From contig NZ_WMEX01000001.1 of NCBI RefSeq assembly GCF_009856365.1, positions 496,001-560,000 on the forward strand: a DNA stretch of 64,000 nt, written 5' to 3'. Within the stretch, counting starts at the first letter, position 1. Every line of letters begins with the position of its first letter. Positions 1 to 9,238 of this stretch are shown piece after piece. The notes below the pieces were generated by a model. The model ran no database searches and was not told where the DNA came from. It worked only from the letters and a program-made list of their open reading frames with translations. The translations under genes were made by a program, and so were the position numbers. Origin of the DNA: Vreelandella halophila. Its GTDB lineage: Bacteria > Pseudomonadota > Gammaproteobacteria > Pseudomonadales > Oleiphilaceae.

Positions 1-1
1 C

Positions 2-1657
2 CAGCAGAGTGACGCCAAGCAGACGGCCGAGGACATCACCCGCTTCATGGATGTGCCTTCCGAGCAGCTGATGACCCGTGTCATCCATGTGGAGAACGTC
101 AGCGCCATGCAGCTGGTGCCCATCCTCAGGCCCATGGTGGCCAGTTACGGGCATCTGGCCGGGGTATCCGCCGCCAACGCGCTGATCATCAGTGACCACA
201 AGGCCAATATCCAGCGCATGCAGCGCCTGATTGACGATCTCGACAAGCCCACGGATTCCGAGGTGGAAGTGGTTCAGCTGGAAGAGGCCTATGTCGGTGA
301 CATGGTGGAGCTTCTGGAGGAACTCGGCCCGGATCAGCTCAGTGGCCGTGGCGGCAGTGACGACGACCGTTCCGCCAGCGTGGTTGCTGACGAACGCAGC
401 AACCGCCTCATTCTGCGTGGCACCAGTGCCTTCCGTGAGAAGGTGCGGGAGCTGGTGGAGAAACTGGACACGCCCAGCACCAGCCGCGGCACCACCAAAG
501 TCATCCGGCTCAGCCATGCGGATGCCACCAAGCTCAGCGAGATGCTGAGCGGGCTTATGGGCGATATCACCGAAGGCGACGGGGGTAACCAGGGTAGTAG
601 CGGTGAGAGCGATGTGTCCGTCTATGCGGATAAGGGGCTCAATGCGCTGGTGGTGCGCGCCGAACCGCAGATGATGAGTGAGATCGAGTTCATCGTTGAC
701 CAGCTGGACGTACGCCGTGCCCAGGTGCTGATCGAGGCCGCCATCGTTGAGATCAGCAATGAGGCTGGCCAGGATCTTGGCGTCCAGTGGGCAACCGGGG
801 ATGAATCCGGCGATTCGACCGCGCCCGTGGCCGGTACCAACTTCGAGAATGTGGGGGTGAGCCTCAATACGGTCCTGGCCCAGATTCTCGGTGGCTCGAT
901 CGGTAGCGGCGAGAATGGCTCGAGCCTTGGCCTGGGTTCCGGCCTTACCATTGGCGCCGGGGAACGTGACTCGAATGGCCTCACCTGGGGGGTGCTGATC
1001 CAGGCCCTGTCCACGTCCAGCAAGGCCAATCTGCTGTCCACGCCCTCGATCATCACCCTGGATAACGAGGAATCCGAGATCATCGTGGGGCAGAACGTGC
1101 CTTTCCGTACTGGCCAGTCCACCAGCACCGGCGATGGGCTCACCAATCCCTTCACCACCATTGAGCGCAAGGACATTGGTCTGACCCTTAACGTCAAACC
1201 CAGCATCAGTGCGGATGATGTGGTGAAGCTGGCGGTGGAGCAGACCACCGAGGATATCGGCCAGTCACTGGAAAGCGCTGCTGACCTGATCACCGAAAAG
1301 CGTGAGATCAAGACCACGGTGCTGGCTGATGATGAGGAGACCATCGTTCTGGGTGGTCTGATCAATGAGGACTACCGGGTTTCCCAGAGCAAGGTGCCGC
1401 TGCTGGGGGATATTCCACTGCTTGGGGCCCTGTTCCGCAGTGAGACCAAAACCCGCCAGAAGCGCAACCTGATTGTGTTCCTCAGGCCCACCATCCTCCG
1501 TGAGGAGGGCGAGGCTGATGAGGTGGCGCGTACCCAGTTCAAGCGCCTGTGGGAAGTGAACCTGGGCATGAACGGGGAAAAGACGGAAGGCGAACAGCCT
1601 GAGCGGCCCGAGATGGAGGAAATGTTCGAGGGCAACCCGCTGCCGCCGGTCGAATGA
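2..1657 (+). CDS. gspD: Type II secretion secretin GspD (5' truncated)
   Basis: This is the outer-membrane secretin through which the type II secretion system exports folded exoproteins. The reading frame is open from base 2, so the N-terminus (signal peptide and N0 domain) lies before the window. About 551 codons are visible. Repeated KH-like N domains come first (for example the stretch from VIHVENVSA to LIDDLDKP, then VVQLEEAYVGDMVELL and VIRLSHADATKLSEML). The secretin core follows, with LLSTPSIITLDNEESEIIVG and VPFRTG, and then VPLLGDIPLLGALFRS near the end, which is typical of GspD/PulD. A Gly/Ser-rich insertion around codons 285-325 fits the secretin central gate region. The C-terminus is acidic and ends in PLPPVE. 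The rest of the gsp cluster must lie upstream if it is contiguous. Confidence 0.96.
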   Translation, partial: QQSDAKQTAEDITRFMDVPSEQLMTRVIHVENVSAMQLVPILRPMVASYGHLAGVSAANALIISDHKANIQRMQRLIDDLDKPTDSEVEVVQLEEAYVGDMVELLEELGPDQLSGRGGSDDDRSASVVADERSNRLILRGTSAFREKVRELVEKLDTPSTSRGTTKVIRLSHADATKLSEMLSGLMGDITEGDGGNQGSSGESDVSVYADKGLNALVVRAEPQMMSEIEFIVDQLDVRRAQVLIEAAIVEISNEAGQDLGVQWATGDESGDSTAPVAGTNFENVGVSLNTVLAQILGGSIGSGENGSSLGLGSGLTIGAGERDSNGLTWGVLIQALSTSSKANLLSTPSIITLDNEESEIIVGQNVPFRTGQSTSTGDGLTNPFTTIERKDIGLTLNVKPSISADDVVKLAVEQTTEDIGQSLESAADLITEKREIKTTVLADDEETIVLGGLINEDYRVSQSKVPLLGDIPLLGALFRSETKTRQKRNLIVFLRPTILREEGEADEVARTQFKRLWEVNLGMNGEKTEGEQPERPEMEEMFEGNPLPPVE

Positions 1658-1660
1658 AAA

Positions 1661-1679
1661 CCGCTGTCGCCATCAGCGG
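1661..1679. terminator. Small hairpin between convergent gspD and subtilase genes
   Basis: CCGCTG and CAGCGG form a 6-bp stem with a 7-nt loop just after the gspD stop, overlapping the stop codon of the opposing protease gene. There is no clear T-run, so this is only a candidate bidirectional terminator. Confidence 0.3.
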
Positions 1680-3370
1680 CAGCGGGCGGGCGCCTGCAGG
1701 CGGGCCGTCTGGAGCGGGATCAGTTCGCTGCTGCGACAGTTCTCGCCGTTCTCATTGCTGCAGAACTGGAGGCCGAACTCGTAACCAGCGGTTTCGGGAT
1801 TGCTGAGAACGAAGCGCACGGATTCGCCGCTCTGGACGTGCTCTGCATTGTCCATGGTCAGCGCCTCGCCCTGGGGTACACGGAAGATCGAGTAGTAGTC
1901 CACGCCCGTCTCCGCCCGTTCGTTGGCGTCGAATTCATACAGGCTGCAGAGCCGTTTTTCGTCCACATGGCTCCAGAAGGGGGAGTCCCCGTCGCCGTCC
2001 GTCCGTACCGACATGGCATGGTGCAGTGAGGGCTCGTCCCGGCCCAGCAGGCCTACCACTTCCTCCTGCAGGCGGGCTGCGTTGAGGATACCCGCGCCCA
2101 TGGGGTTGCTGGAGGAGGTCAGTGGGGTTACTGCGTCCGACAGGAGGTCCAGCAGGGTATCCCTTTCAAGTTCCGGGATATCCTGGGCAATGAGACCGAG
2201 GATGCCACTGACAATGGGGGCTGAGAACGAGGTCCCGCTCATCCAGCGGTGGCCGTCTTCCGGTCCCTGGACCCGCACCTGCTGCCCCAGAGCGCTGACC
2301 GTCAGGGCGGAGCCGTAATTCGAGAAGCTGGTCTGGTCGCCGTCGCGTGTGACAGCGCCCACGGTCACCACGCCACGACAGCTTGCGGGGGCATAGCCAG
2401 AGGCGTCACTGCGGCTGTTGCCGGCGGAGGCCACCACCAGAGCCCCCGCCTGGTTGGCGGTGTCGATGGCCGCCTGCAGGTTGCTTGTGCAGGTGGTCTC
2501 GGCACTCAGCGAGAGGTTCACGATGTCCGCGGGTTCCGGCAGTGTGCGACCGGCGCCTACATCCTCACCAGCCGCCCACCGGATAGCGCGGGCCACGTTG
2601 TAGAGATGGCCGGAGCTGTCACAGGCGAGCACCCGGGCCGGGTGGATATCCGCCTCGAGCATGCCGGCCATGCCGGTGCCGTTGTCCGTCCTGGCCCCGA
2701 TGATACTGGCCACGCTCTGGCCATGGTAGGTGTCGCAACTGTCCGCGTCGTAGGAGAAGACGCCCCGTCCGTCATCCACGAGGCTGATGCCGTTGCGCCA
2801 GCTGAAGTCCTCATGGTTGGCGAAGCCCCCGTCGATGACGACAACACGGAGGCGTTCATTGGTTTCAGCGCGGGCCCATGCGGTTTCCACACTGGAAGCG
2901 CCCGCGTAGTCCGTCACACTGCGCCACCAGAGCTGATCCCGGGTGCGGGGGTCATTGGGCCCCGTGGAGGCACTGGTGGTACTGCTCTGTCCAGTCACTG
3001 GCCCGGAGGAGTCCGGGGCCTCTGCTGCTTCCGGGTCCGGTGTGCTGACTACCGCATCGCGTTCCACGGATTCAATGCCGGGAATGAGCTGGAGAAGCGC
3101 TTCCACGGCCTCCGCCTGGGAGGCGGGAACCTCGATCACTTCCGTGTTCTGCCAGGTGGCGGTGATCACTGCTCCCACACGGTCCGCGACCGACCCCACG
3201 CCCGGCTCGCGCCGGACCACCAGGGATACGACACCGCGGGCCTGCGACTCCGCGGCCGTGATGTCATTCTGGCTGCCCTCGTTTCCGTCCGGGGTCTGCG
3301 CGCTGGCACTGACCGATGTGGTAATGGATGCCAGAAACCCCAGGAGCAGGAGGCCAGTCCTGAATGTCAT
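1673..3370 (-). CDS. Secreted subtilisin-like serine protease (peptidase S8)
   Basis: This is a 565-residue subtilase. A Sec signal peptide occupies residues 1-24, ending in the cleavage-type SVSASA. A propeptide-like segment (about 45-110) and a Ser/Thr/Pro-rich linker precede the catalytic domain. The catalytic triad is visible: D180 in VVVIDGG, H216 in DTYHGQSVASI and S381 in MSGTSFSAPIVSG. N318 in SAGNS is the oxyanion residue. A domain of about 130 residues with several Cys follows the catalytic core. The gene lies downstream of a lipoprotein gene and overlaps it by 4 bp (ATGA), so the two are translationally coupled. It sits tail to tail with gspD, which makes it a natural candidate substrate for type II secretion; that link is inference from position. 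Confidence 0.93.
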   Translation of the reverse strand: MTFRTGLLLLGFLASITTSVSASAQTPDGNEGSQNDITAAESQARGVVSLVVRREPGVGSVADRVGAVITATWQNTEVIEVPASQAEAVEALLQLIPGIESVERDAVVSTPDPEAAEAPDSSGPVTGQSSTTSASTGPNDPRTRDQLWWRSVTDYAGASSVETAWARAETNERLRVVVIDGGFANHEDFSWRNGISLVDDGRGVFSYDADSCDTYHGQSVASIIGARTDNGTGMAGMLEADIHPARVLACDSSGHLYNVARAIRWAAGEDVGAGRTLPEPADIVNLSLSAETTCTSNLQAAIDTANQAGALVVASAGNSRSDASGYAPASCRGVVTVGAVTRDGDQTSFSNYGSALTVSALGQQVRVQGPEDGHRWMSGTSFSAPIVSGILGLIAQDIPELERDTLLDLLSDAVTPLTSSSNPMGAGILNAARLQEEVVGLLGRDEPSLHHAMSVRTDGDGDSPFWSHVDEKRLCSLYEFDANERAETGVDYYSIFRVPQGEALTMDNAEHVQSGESVRFVLSNPETAGYEFGLQFCSNENGENCRSSELIPLQTARLQAPARCR

Positions 3371-4293
3371 GAACGTGTCTCCACTATGTCAACGTCGTTC
3401 AGAAAGCGGTAGCGGCGGTCAAACTGCCACTGCTGCTGAACAAGCTCTCCATACATCGGGTTGCCGACGTGCCGGGAAACCTGTTCGACCCCGGCACGGT
3501 ACGCCAGCTCACCCGTACTGATGTCCGGAACAGCAACATCAATCCGCTGGTCCCGGGCCAGTGCCATCAGTTTGTCCGCAGCATACTGCCCGTGCGCGCC
3601 GAGGTAGCTGGCGGCGAGATCCGCTGCCTGTGAGAGCTCGTATTCTCCCGCTCGACCATTGCGGTAATCCTCGAGAACGCGCTCAACCTTTTTGATCTTT
3701 TCGGCCAGTGTGCCATGGGCGGATGCAGTCTCCGGTGTCCAATCCGCCAGCATCGACTGTCGCTCCGACCAGTCGATCTGGCCTTCGAGGTAGGCAACTT
3801 CCAGCATGTAGGCGTAGGCCTGCCGATCCTCGCTCAAGGCCAGAATGGAGGCGCTTTCATCGACGAGGTGGTCAGCCCGGATTTCGTCGGCGCGCCCGGA
3901 CCGGTTCTCCACGACCACATTGATCCGCAGCTGCGTGGATCCGTGAGGGTCCAGAATACGGACCTGAGTGCGCCTCGGGCGGTCCACATGGCTGCTCCGG
4001 AATGCCAGGGTGTTGCCCTCCCAGTGCAGTTCACTCAGCTGGCCGTCAGCTTCCAGGCTGGCTTCTTCCGCCGAGAAACACAGTGACAGGTTGTCCCGGT
4101 AGGTGGTGTTCTCGTTCACCAGCAGGTTACGGGTCTCGGTCTTGCCGCAGGCGGCTGTTGAGCCGGTATCACTGGCGTCGCCGCTGGAGGAACCGCCGCC
4201 GATACACCCGGCCAGCAGGAGTGAGGCAGCCAGTGTGATGTGCTTGAGGGGGGTTGCGGTCAGGCGGAGGAAAGCGGTTGGAGCTCTGAGCAT
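3367..4293 (-). CDS. Lipoprotein of unknown function, coupled to the S8 protease
   Basis: This 308-residue protein has a lipoprotein signal: a hydrophobic segment ending in LLLAGC, with the lipobox Cys at residue 30. A Gly/Ser-rich tether follows, then a Cys-containing beta-like domain and an alpha-helical C-terminal half. I do not recognise a family. No other Met lies ahead of the signal core, so the start is well constrained. The last codons overlap the start of the protease gene, and the two form an operon transcribed leftwards from the 4294-4460 region. A periplasmic partner of the protease (foldase, inhibitor or anchor) is possible but unproven. Confidence 0.8.
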   Translation of the reverse strand: MLRAPTAFLRLTATPLKHITLAASLLLAGCIGGGSSSGDASDTGSTAACGKTETRNLLVNENTTYRDNLSLCFSAEEASLEADGQLSELHWEGNTLAFRSSHVDRPRRTQVRILDPHGSTQLRINVVVENRSGRADEIRADHLVDESASILALSEDRQAYAYMLEVAYLEGQIDWSERQSMLADWTPETASAHGTLAEKIKKVERVLEDYRNGRAGEYELSQAADLAASYLGAHGQYAADKLMALARDQRIDVAVPDISTGELAYRAGVEQVSRHVGNPMYGELVQQQWQFDRRYRFLNDVDIVETRS

Positions 4294-4377
4294 TTTGTGA
4301 CGCCGTTCTCATTATGAGTTCAGCGATGACAATACTCAGAGAGCGTTAAGGCAGGGGTAACCGACTGTTTGGCCGGG

Positions 4378-4393
4378 GTTACACCGGTGTAAC
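4378..4393. promoter_or_regulatory. 16-bp perfect palindrome in front of the lipoprotein-protease operon
   Basis: GTTACACCGGTGTAAC is a perfect dyad about 85 bp upstream of the lipoprotein start. It is followed at 4400-4414 by a 6-bp-stem hairpin (GGGGTG, loop GAT, CACCCC) and at 4421-4430 by CAACCGGTTG. The first element resembles a repressor or activator operator. The second could end transcription of the GGDEF-EAL gene. No regulator is identified. Confidence 0.45.
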
Positions 4394-4460
4394 GCAACCG
4401 GGGTGGATCACCCCTGAGTGCAACCGGTTGTAACAGGTGGTTTCAGGTGCGGCTCTGGTG

Positions 4461-6509
4461 TTACGGCCTCGTTTCGAATGTATCGATGAAGGCCTGGAAC
4501 TGCTCCACATCCACCGGCTTGCTGAAGTAGTAGCCCTGGGCCATGACGCAGCCGCGGTTCACCAGGTAGACGCTCTGTTCCTCGGTCTCCACGCCCTCGG
4601 CGATCACATCCAGGCTGAGACTCCGGCCAAGATCAATGATGGTGTTGGCGATCTGGGTATCCTCCTCATTGGCGAGGAGATCCCGGATGAACTGTTTGTC
4701 GATTTTCAGGTGGTGTACCGGCAGCCGCTTGAGGTAGGTCAGCGAGGAATAGCCGGTGCCGAAGTCGTCCACTGCCACGCGGATGCCTTCGTCCCTGAGA
4801 CGCGAGAGCTTGCCGATGGCATCATCGAGGTTCTGCATGAAACTGGTTTCTGTGACCTCCAGTTCCAGGCGGGAGGGGGGCAGGTCGTGCTGGCGCAGGA
4901 CGCCGAGAATCACGTCCACGATGTTGTTCTGGCGCAGCTGCACGGGCGAGAGATTGACCGACATCCGCAGGGCCAGACCCTGATCCATCCATTCCCGGGC
5001 CTGACGGCAGGCCTCATCCAGGACCCAGTAACCGATCTCAATGATGGACAGATTGAGTTCCGCCAGCGGAATGAACTCATCCGGCGGAATGAAGCCCCGC
5101 TCGGGGTGCTGCCAGCGCAACAGGGCTTCGGCGCCCAGAACGCGATGGGTGTCCATATCCACCTGGGGCTGGTACACCAGATGGAACTGGCGCTGGGCCA
5201 GGGCCATGTCCAGGTCCCGCTCCAGGTGCTTGCGCTCACGGATGGCCTGATCGACGCTGGCTACATAGAACTGGAACCGGTTGCGGCCCTCGGATTTGGC
5301 AAGGGTCATGGACTGTTCCGCTTTCTGCAGGAGACGGTCGGACTGCAGGGCATCGTCCGGATAGATGGCCACACCGATGGTTGCCGTGATGCTGATTTCC
5401 TTGCCGCTGACAGTGACCGGGCGACTGAGCTCGTGCAGCAGCCACTCGGCCATGGCGGCTGCCTGGTAGGTCTCCCGGATGCCGCCCTGGATGACCGCGA
5501 ACTGGTCCGCACCGAGTCGCCCGCCGTTGACCAGGTTGTCCTGGCTGTTGTTCGTGATCCTTTCAGCGATCACCTGCAGCAGCTGGTCACCGCTGGAGAA
5601 GCCGTACTGCTCGTTGAGTGTCTTGAAGTCGTCCAGTCCGAGGCAGAAGATCGCCACCATGCCACGCTGGCGGCGTGCGTTCTCCAGGGCACCGTTGAGC
5701 AGACTCAGGAACATGTCCCGGTTGGGGAGGCCTGTGAGCGAATCATAGCGTGACAGGCGGGTGATGCGGTCCTGGGCATCCTGGTGTTTCTGCTGGGTCT
5801 CGGAGATGGCGGTGAGAAGCTCGTTGGTGGCCTTGACCCAGGTGTCGAGCTCGTCGCGGTCGTGGCCCTTGGGGGTCTGGAGAAGGTGCTGGCCGGGGTC
5901 GGCGGGATCCACATTCGAGAGATCCTCGGCAATGCGGAACAGCGGGCGTGTCACCAGGAGATGGTAGACCACGTAGAGCACCAGGCCGAGGATCAGGGCG
6001 CGGGCGATGCCGGAAAGCAGTATGAGAGAGGCGCGCTCCAGCCAGAGTGTGGCCTGCGGGGCGGTGTCCACCTCGATGATCAGCTGGCCGTACTTGACCT
6101 TCTCGTCCCCCTGGGTGCGAACCAGATCCACCCGGTAGGTGCGCTGTTGTCCGAAGATGGCGTCAGTAAGGGAGCGGTAGGGGCTGTCCGTGAGCGAGCG
6201 GTCAGCCCGGGCCAGGGGCATGCCATCGGGATGGACGATCTCGCCGCCGCGTATGGACTGCTGTTCGAACAGCCCGTCAATCACCTGTTCCGCAAGGTCC
6301 TCATCGATGCTGTAGACGGCCTGGGTCGCTGCCTCCCGCACCAGGGCGAGCGTCTGCTGGGCGCGCTCATCGAGCTCGTGGGAAACGGTGCGGAAATCGA
6401 TGAAGATCTGGATGCTGCCGATCATCAGGCCGACAGTGAACGCCGTGATCAGTACCCAGCGCAGGATACGGTAGCCGAGACGGCGTTCGGGCTGGAAAAG
6501 TGTCCTCAT
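4461..6509 (-). CDS. Membrane GGDEF-EAL protein, probable c-di-GMP phosphodiesterase
   Basis: This 682-residue protein has a TM helix at about 16-38, a periplasmic sensor region of roughly 130 residues and a second TM helix at about 165-190. A HAMP-like linker, a GGDEF domain (about 255-420) and an EAL domain (about 430-680) follow. The GGDEF signature is degenerate, reading LGADQ after GGR, so cyclase activity is unlikely. The EAL domain keeps its key motifs: EALLRW, NLSP, LEVTET, DDFGTGYSSL, LKIDKQFI and IAEGVET. The expected role is therefore hydrolysis of c-di-GMP, perhaps gated by a periplasmic signal or by GTP bound to the degenerate domain. It stands alone between the lipoprotein operon and purK. 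Confidence 0.93.
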   Translation of the reverse strand: MRTLFQPERRLGYRILRWVLITAFTVGLMIGSIQIFIDFRTVSHELDERAQQTLALVREAATQAVYSIDEDLAEQVIDGLFEQQSIRGGEIVHPDGMPLARADRSLTDSPYRSLTDAIFGQQRTYRVDLVRTQGDEKVKYGQLIIEVDTAPQATLWLERASLILLSGIARALILGLVLYVVYHLLVTRPLFRIAEDLSNVDPADPGQHLLQTPKGHDRDELDTWVKATNELLTAISETQQKHQDAQDRITRLSRYDSLTGLPNRDMFLSLLNGALENARRQRGMVAIFCLGLDDFKTLNEQYGFSSGDQLLQVIAERITNNSQDNLVNGGRLGADQFAVIQGGIRETYQAAAMAEWLLHELSRPVTVSGKEISITATIGVAIYPDDALQSDRLLQKAEQSMTLAKSEGRNRFQFYVASVDQAIRERKHLERDLDMALAQRQFHLVYQPQVDMDTHRVLGAEALLRWQHPERGFIPPDEFIPLAELNLSIIEIGYWVLDEACRQAREWMDQGLALRMSVNLSPVQLRQNNIVDVILGVLRQHDLPPSRLELEVTETSFMQNLDDAIGKLSRLRDEGIRVAVDDFGTGYSSLTYLKRLPVHHLKIDKQFIRDLLANEEDTQIANTIIDLGRSLSLDVIAEGVETEEQSVYLVNRGCVMAQGYYFSKPVDVEQFQAFIDTFETRP

Positions 6510-6616
6510 GGATCAGTCCGGATTCCTTGTCACTCCCTCCGGGAAACCCCGGCTCTGGACAAGCGTAGCAGGTCTGTGTGAAAAGCTGAAAATCAGCGCA
6601 GGGAGCAGGCCACCCA

Positions 6617-7723
6617 TCAGGGTCGCCAGTCGAACTCCGGGCATTCCGGCAGCAGGCTTGCGGTGTTCATGGCGCGCCAGCGCAGCTCTTCCAGGGAATC
6701 CGCAAGGATGTTGATGTGGCCCACCTTACGCCCTGACCGCCCGGCTTTTCCATAGAGGTGCAGGTGGGTGTAGGGCAGCCTGAGGATCTCCGCCACCGGT
6801 CCTTTTTCGCCGATCAGGTTGATCATGCAGGTGGGCTGTAAGGCTGCCGTTTCGCCCAGGGGCAGCCCCGAGACGGCACGGATGTGGTTCTCGAACTGGC
6901 TGGTAACTGCGCCGTTCTGGCTCCAGTGACCGGAGTTGTGCACGCGAGGGGCCATCTCGTTGGCAACCAGGCCTTCCTCCGTTTCAAACATTTCCAGCGC
7001 CAGCACGCCCACATAGCCCAACTCGTTCATCAGTGTGCGGATCATGCGCTGGGCCTGGTCCTCCAGATCCGGGGTGACGTGCGGTGCCGGTGCAATGGAG
7101 AAGCGCAGGATGCCCTGGTGGTGGATATTCTCGGCCAGTGGATAGAAGGCCATTTCGCCGTCCTGGCCGCGAGCAGCCACAATGGACAGCTCCCGCCTGA
7201 AGGCAACAAAGGATTCGGCAATGGCCGTGTCACAGCCGATGCGGGGCCAGGCCTGCGGGGCCTGTTCCGGGCTATCGAGCACCGCCTGTCCCTTGCCGTC
7301 GTACCCCTCGGTGGCGGACTTGGCCACAACACGGCCACCCAGGCGCTGTGTTGCCGCCTGCAGTTCCTCCGCTGACGCCACTACCTCGAAAGGTGCTGTG
7401 CTGATGCCCAGATCCCGGAAGAGGGCCTTCTCAAGGGTGCGGTTCTGGCAGCACTGCAGGGCCCTGGGAACTGGATGGACGGGCTTTTCCGTGGCGATGC
7501 GGTTCACCAGCTCGAGCGGCAGGTGCTCGAATTCGTAGGTCACCACGTCTGTTTCGTTGAGAAAGGTTCCGAGGTGTTGGCCGTCGGGGTCGTTGTAGAT
7601 GGTGCCGACGCCCGCAGAGGCTTTGCCCGCCGGGTCATAGAGGCTGAATTCATGCCCCAGGCGCATGCCATCCAGTGTCAGCATGCGGCCAAGCTGGCCC
7701 GCGCCGAGAATGCCGATTCTCAT
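6617..7723 (-). CDS. purK: N5-carboxyaminoimidazole ribonucleotide synthase PurK
   Basis: This ATP-grasp enzyme of de novo purine synthesis uses ATP and bicarbonate to convert AIR to N5-CAIR. The 368-residue length is normal. The N-terminus MRIGILGAGQLGRML is the family start. The segments VAKSATEGYDGKGQAVL, IAESFVAFRRELSIVAARG and EMAPRVHNSGHWSQNG are characteristic of PurK. The gene lies 27 bp downstream of purE in the same direction. This purE-purK order is the usual bacterial operon, in which the product passes straight to PurE. Confidence 0.98.
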   Translation of the reverse strand: MRIGILGAGQLGRMLTLDGMRLGHEFSLYDPAGKASAGVGTIYNDPDGQHLGTFLNETDVVTYEFEHLPLELVNRIATEKPVHPVPRALQCCQNRTLEKALFRDLGISTAPFEVVASAEELQAATQRLGGRVVAKSATEGYDGKGQAVLDSPEQAPQAWPRIGCDTAIAESFVAFRRELSIVAARGQDGEMAFYPLAENIHHQGILRFSIAPAPHVTPDLEDQAQRMIRTLMNELGYVGVLALEMFETEEGLVANEMAPRVHNSGHWSQNGAVTSQFENHIRAVSGLPLGETAALQPTCMINLIGEKGPVAEILRLPYTHLHLYGKAGRSGRKVGHINILADSLEELRWRAMNTASLLPECPEFDWRP

Positions 7724-7750
7724 CGTGCCTCCTGCCGTGTTCGTCTTGGT

Positions 7751-8257
7751 TCAGTCCGCCGGATCGGGGCTGTTGAGCACATCCTGCGTCTGCTTCTCGC
7801 GGAAGGCCTGAAGTGCCTGCGCCACGCCCGCATCGGAGAGGGACAGGATCTGTGCGGCCATGAGTCCGGCATTGCGGGCCCCAGCCTTGCCGATGGCGAG
7901 GGTGCCCACGGGTACACCGCCAGGCATCTGCACAATGGAGTACAGGGAGTCCAGGCCGCTCAGCGCACGTGACTCAACGGGAACACCCAGCACCGGGAGG
8001 GTGGTGTGGGCCGCGACCATGCCGGGCAGGTGCGCCGCGCCGCCAGCTCCGGCGATGATCACCTGCAGGCCCCGGTCGCGTGCCTCGCGGGCGTAGTCAC
8101 TGAGCAGGTCCGGGGTGCGGTGGGCTGACACGACACGGCGTTCATAGGCAACGCCAAGTTCGTCCATTACGGTGGCCGCGTGTTCCATGGTCGGCCAGTC
8201 CGATTTTGAGCCCATGATGAGTCCGACCTGAGCCTGTTGCGCCATGGGTGACTCCAC
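7751..8257 (-). CDS. purE: N5-carboxyaminoimidazole ribonucleotide mutase PurE
   Basis: This class I PurE of 168 residues converts N5-CAIR to CAIR. The motifs [13 protein letters not shown] near the N-terminus, [58 protein letters not shown] and [13 protein letters not shown] are all present. It is the first gene of a purE-purK operon transcribed leftwards. The 8258-8409 interval holds the divergent control region shared with the coiled-coil protein gene. I did not find a convincing PurR box there. Confidence 0.98.
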   Translation of the reverse strand: MESPMAQQAQVGLIMGSKSDWPTMEHAATVMDELGVAYERRVVSAHRTPDLLSDYAREARDRGLQVIIAGAGGAAHLPGMVAAHTTLPVLGVPVESRALSGLDSLYSIVQMPGGVPVGTLAIGKAGARNAGLMAAQILSLSDAGVAQALQAFREKQTQDVLNSPDPAD

Positions 8258-8409
8258 ATCACTGTCCAGCGGGAAAGCGCGATATTCTATGCCCGCAGGC
8301 GGGGCAGTGCAAATGCTAACCAGTGCCCGGGCTTTGCGCAGTGCCGTACCGGGGGTACCATGCCTTGAACCCGATCAAAGGCAGCACCTGTAGACGCTGG
8401 GAGAGCAGC

Positions 8410-9237
8410 ATGGAGTCACTGAGACCGGACGAGGATCAACTGGCTGAGCGTGGAAATGGAGGCGCTTCCGGAAAAGGCGGCGGATCCGGGGAGACCGGTG
8501 GTGGTTCCGGGCCTCCTGGAATGCGCCCGTTATGGCTGCTGCTCGTGCTCGTTGTGGTCTGCGCAGGTGCTGGGGGCTGGCTGGCATGGGAACAGGCGCA
8601 GCGGATCGCCGCTCTTGAGAGCCGGCTGGCAACGGTGAAAAGCGATGTCCGGACCAACCAGATGGAGCTCGGGGTGGTGGATGAGGAGCGCGAGGAGACC
8701 GGTCAGGCCATCTCCGAGCAGCTCGAGATGCTTGACGACGAGATGCGCAAGCTCTGGGTCGTGGCTCACCAGACCAACCGGCCCCGCATCGAGAAGCTGG
8801 AGGAACAGACAGGCACGCTCGAATCCCGTGTGGAGGAGCTGGGGGCCGGGCAGCAGAGCCAGGCGGGTCGGCTTGATGAGCTGGCGGGGTCCATCGAGGG
8901 CATGCCGGATGCCGGGGAGCTGCGTGCCTCTGTGGAAGAGCAGGTTCAGGGCGTACGTGATGACCTGGACAGCCGTATTCAGTCGCTGCAACAGGGCCGC
9001 AGGTTGGCGCTGGAGGAACTGCGGGCCCGACTGGATGGGCTGGAAAGCAGCGTGGCCGGACTGGAAGAGAAAGTTTCCGGAAGCGGCGAGGTCAGTGCCC
9101 TGAAGGAGCAGCTGACGGAACTGGAGTCCGTGGTGGATTCGATCGACAGTTCGCGTGCCCAGCTGACCCAGCGCTTTGTGCGGCTGCAGGAGCGCGTGGA
9201 TCGGCTGGCGGATCGCCAGAGTGCAGGAGGCTCCTGA
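8410..9237 (+). CDS. Single-pass membrane coiled-coil protein, function unknown
   Basis: The protein has about 275 residues. A Gly/Ser-rich cytoplasmic stretch is followed by one TM helix (about residues 38-58, LWLLLVLVVVCAGAGGWLAW). The remainder is a long Glu/Leu/Gln-rich coiled coil (about 60-265) with heptad-like LESRLATV, LEMLDDEM, LEEQTGTLESRVEEL and LEELRARLDGLESSVAGLEEKV. I place the start at 8410 rather than further upstream because of the GGGAGAG in front of it and the natural N-terminus. The next small gene starts 2 bp after this stop. No recognised family. A structural or envelope-scaffold role is a guess. Confidence 0.75.
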   Translation: MESLRPDEDQLAERGNGGASGKGGGSGETGGGSGPPGMRPLWLLLVLVVVCAGAGGWLAWEQAQRIAALESRLATVKSDVRTNQMELGVVDEEREETGQAISEQLEMLDDEMRKLWVVAHQTNRPRIEKLEEQTGTLESRVEELGAGQQSQAGRLDELAGSIEGMPDAGELRASVEEQVQGVRDDLDSRIQSLQQGRRLALEELRARLDGLESSVAGLEEKVSGSGEVSALKEQLTELESVVDSIDSSRAQLTQRFVRLQERVDRLADRQSAGGS

Positions 9238-9238
9238 G

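Noticed and set aside
4437-5753. Long open frame (438 codons) on the plus strand opposite the GGDEF-EAL gene
   Set aside because: It is antisense to a gene with clear catalytic motifs. In GC-rich DNA long antisense frames arise from codon bias; its protein shows no recognisable motif.
8258-8409. PurR box in the purE control region
   Set aside because: No sequence close to the PurR consensus could be found; only a possible -10 (TATTCT) is visible.
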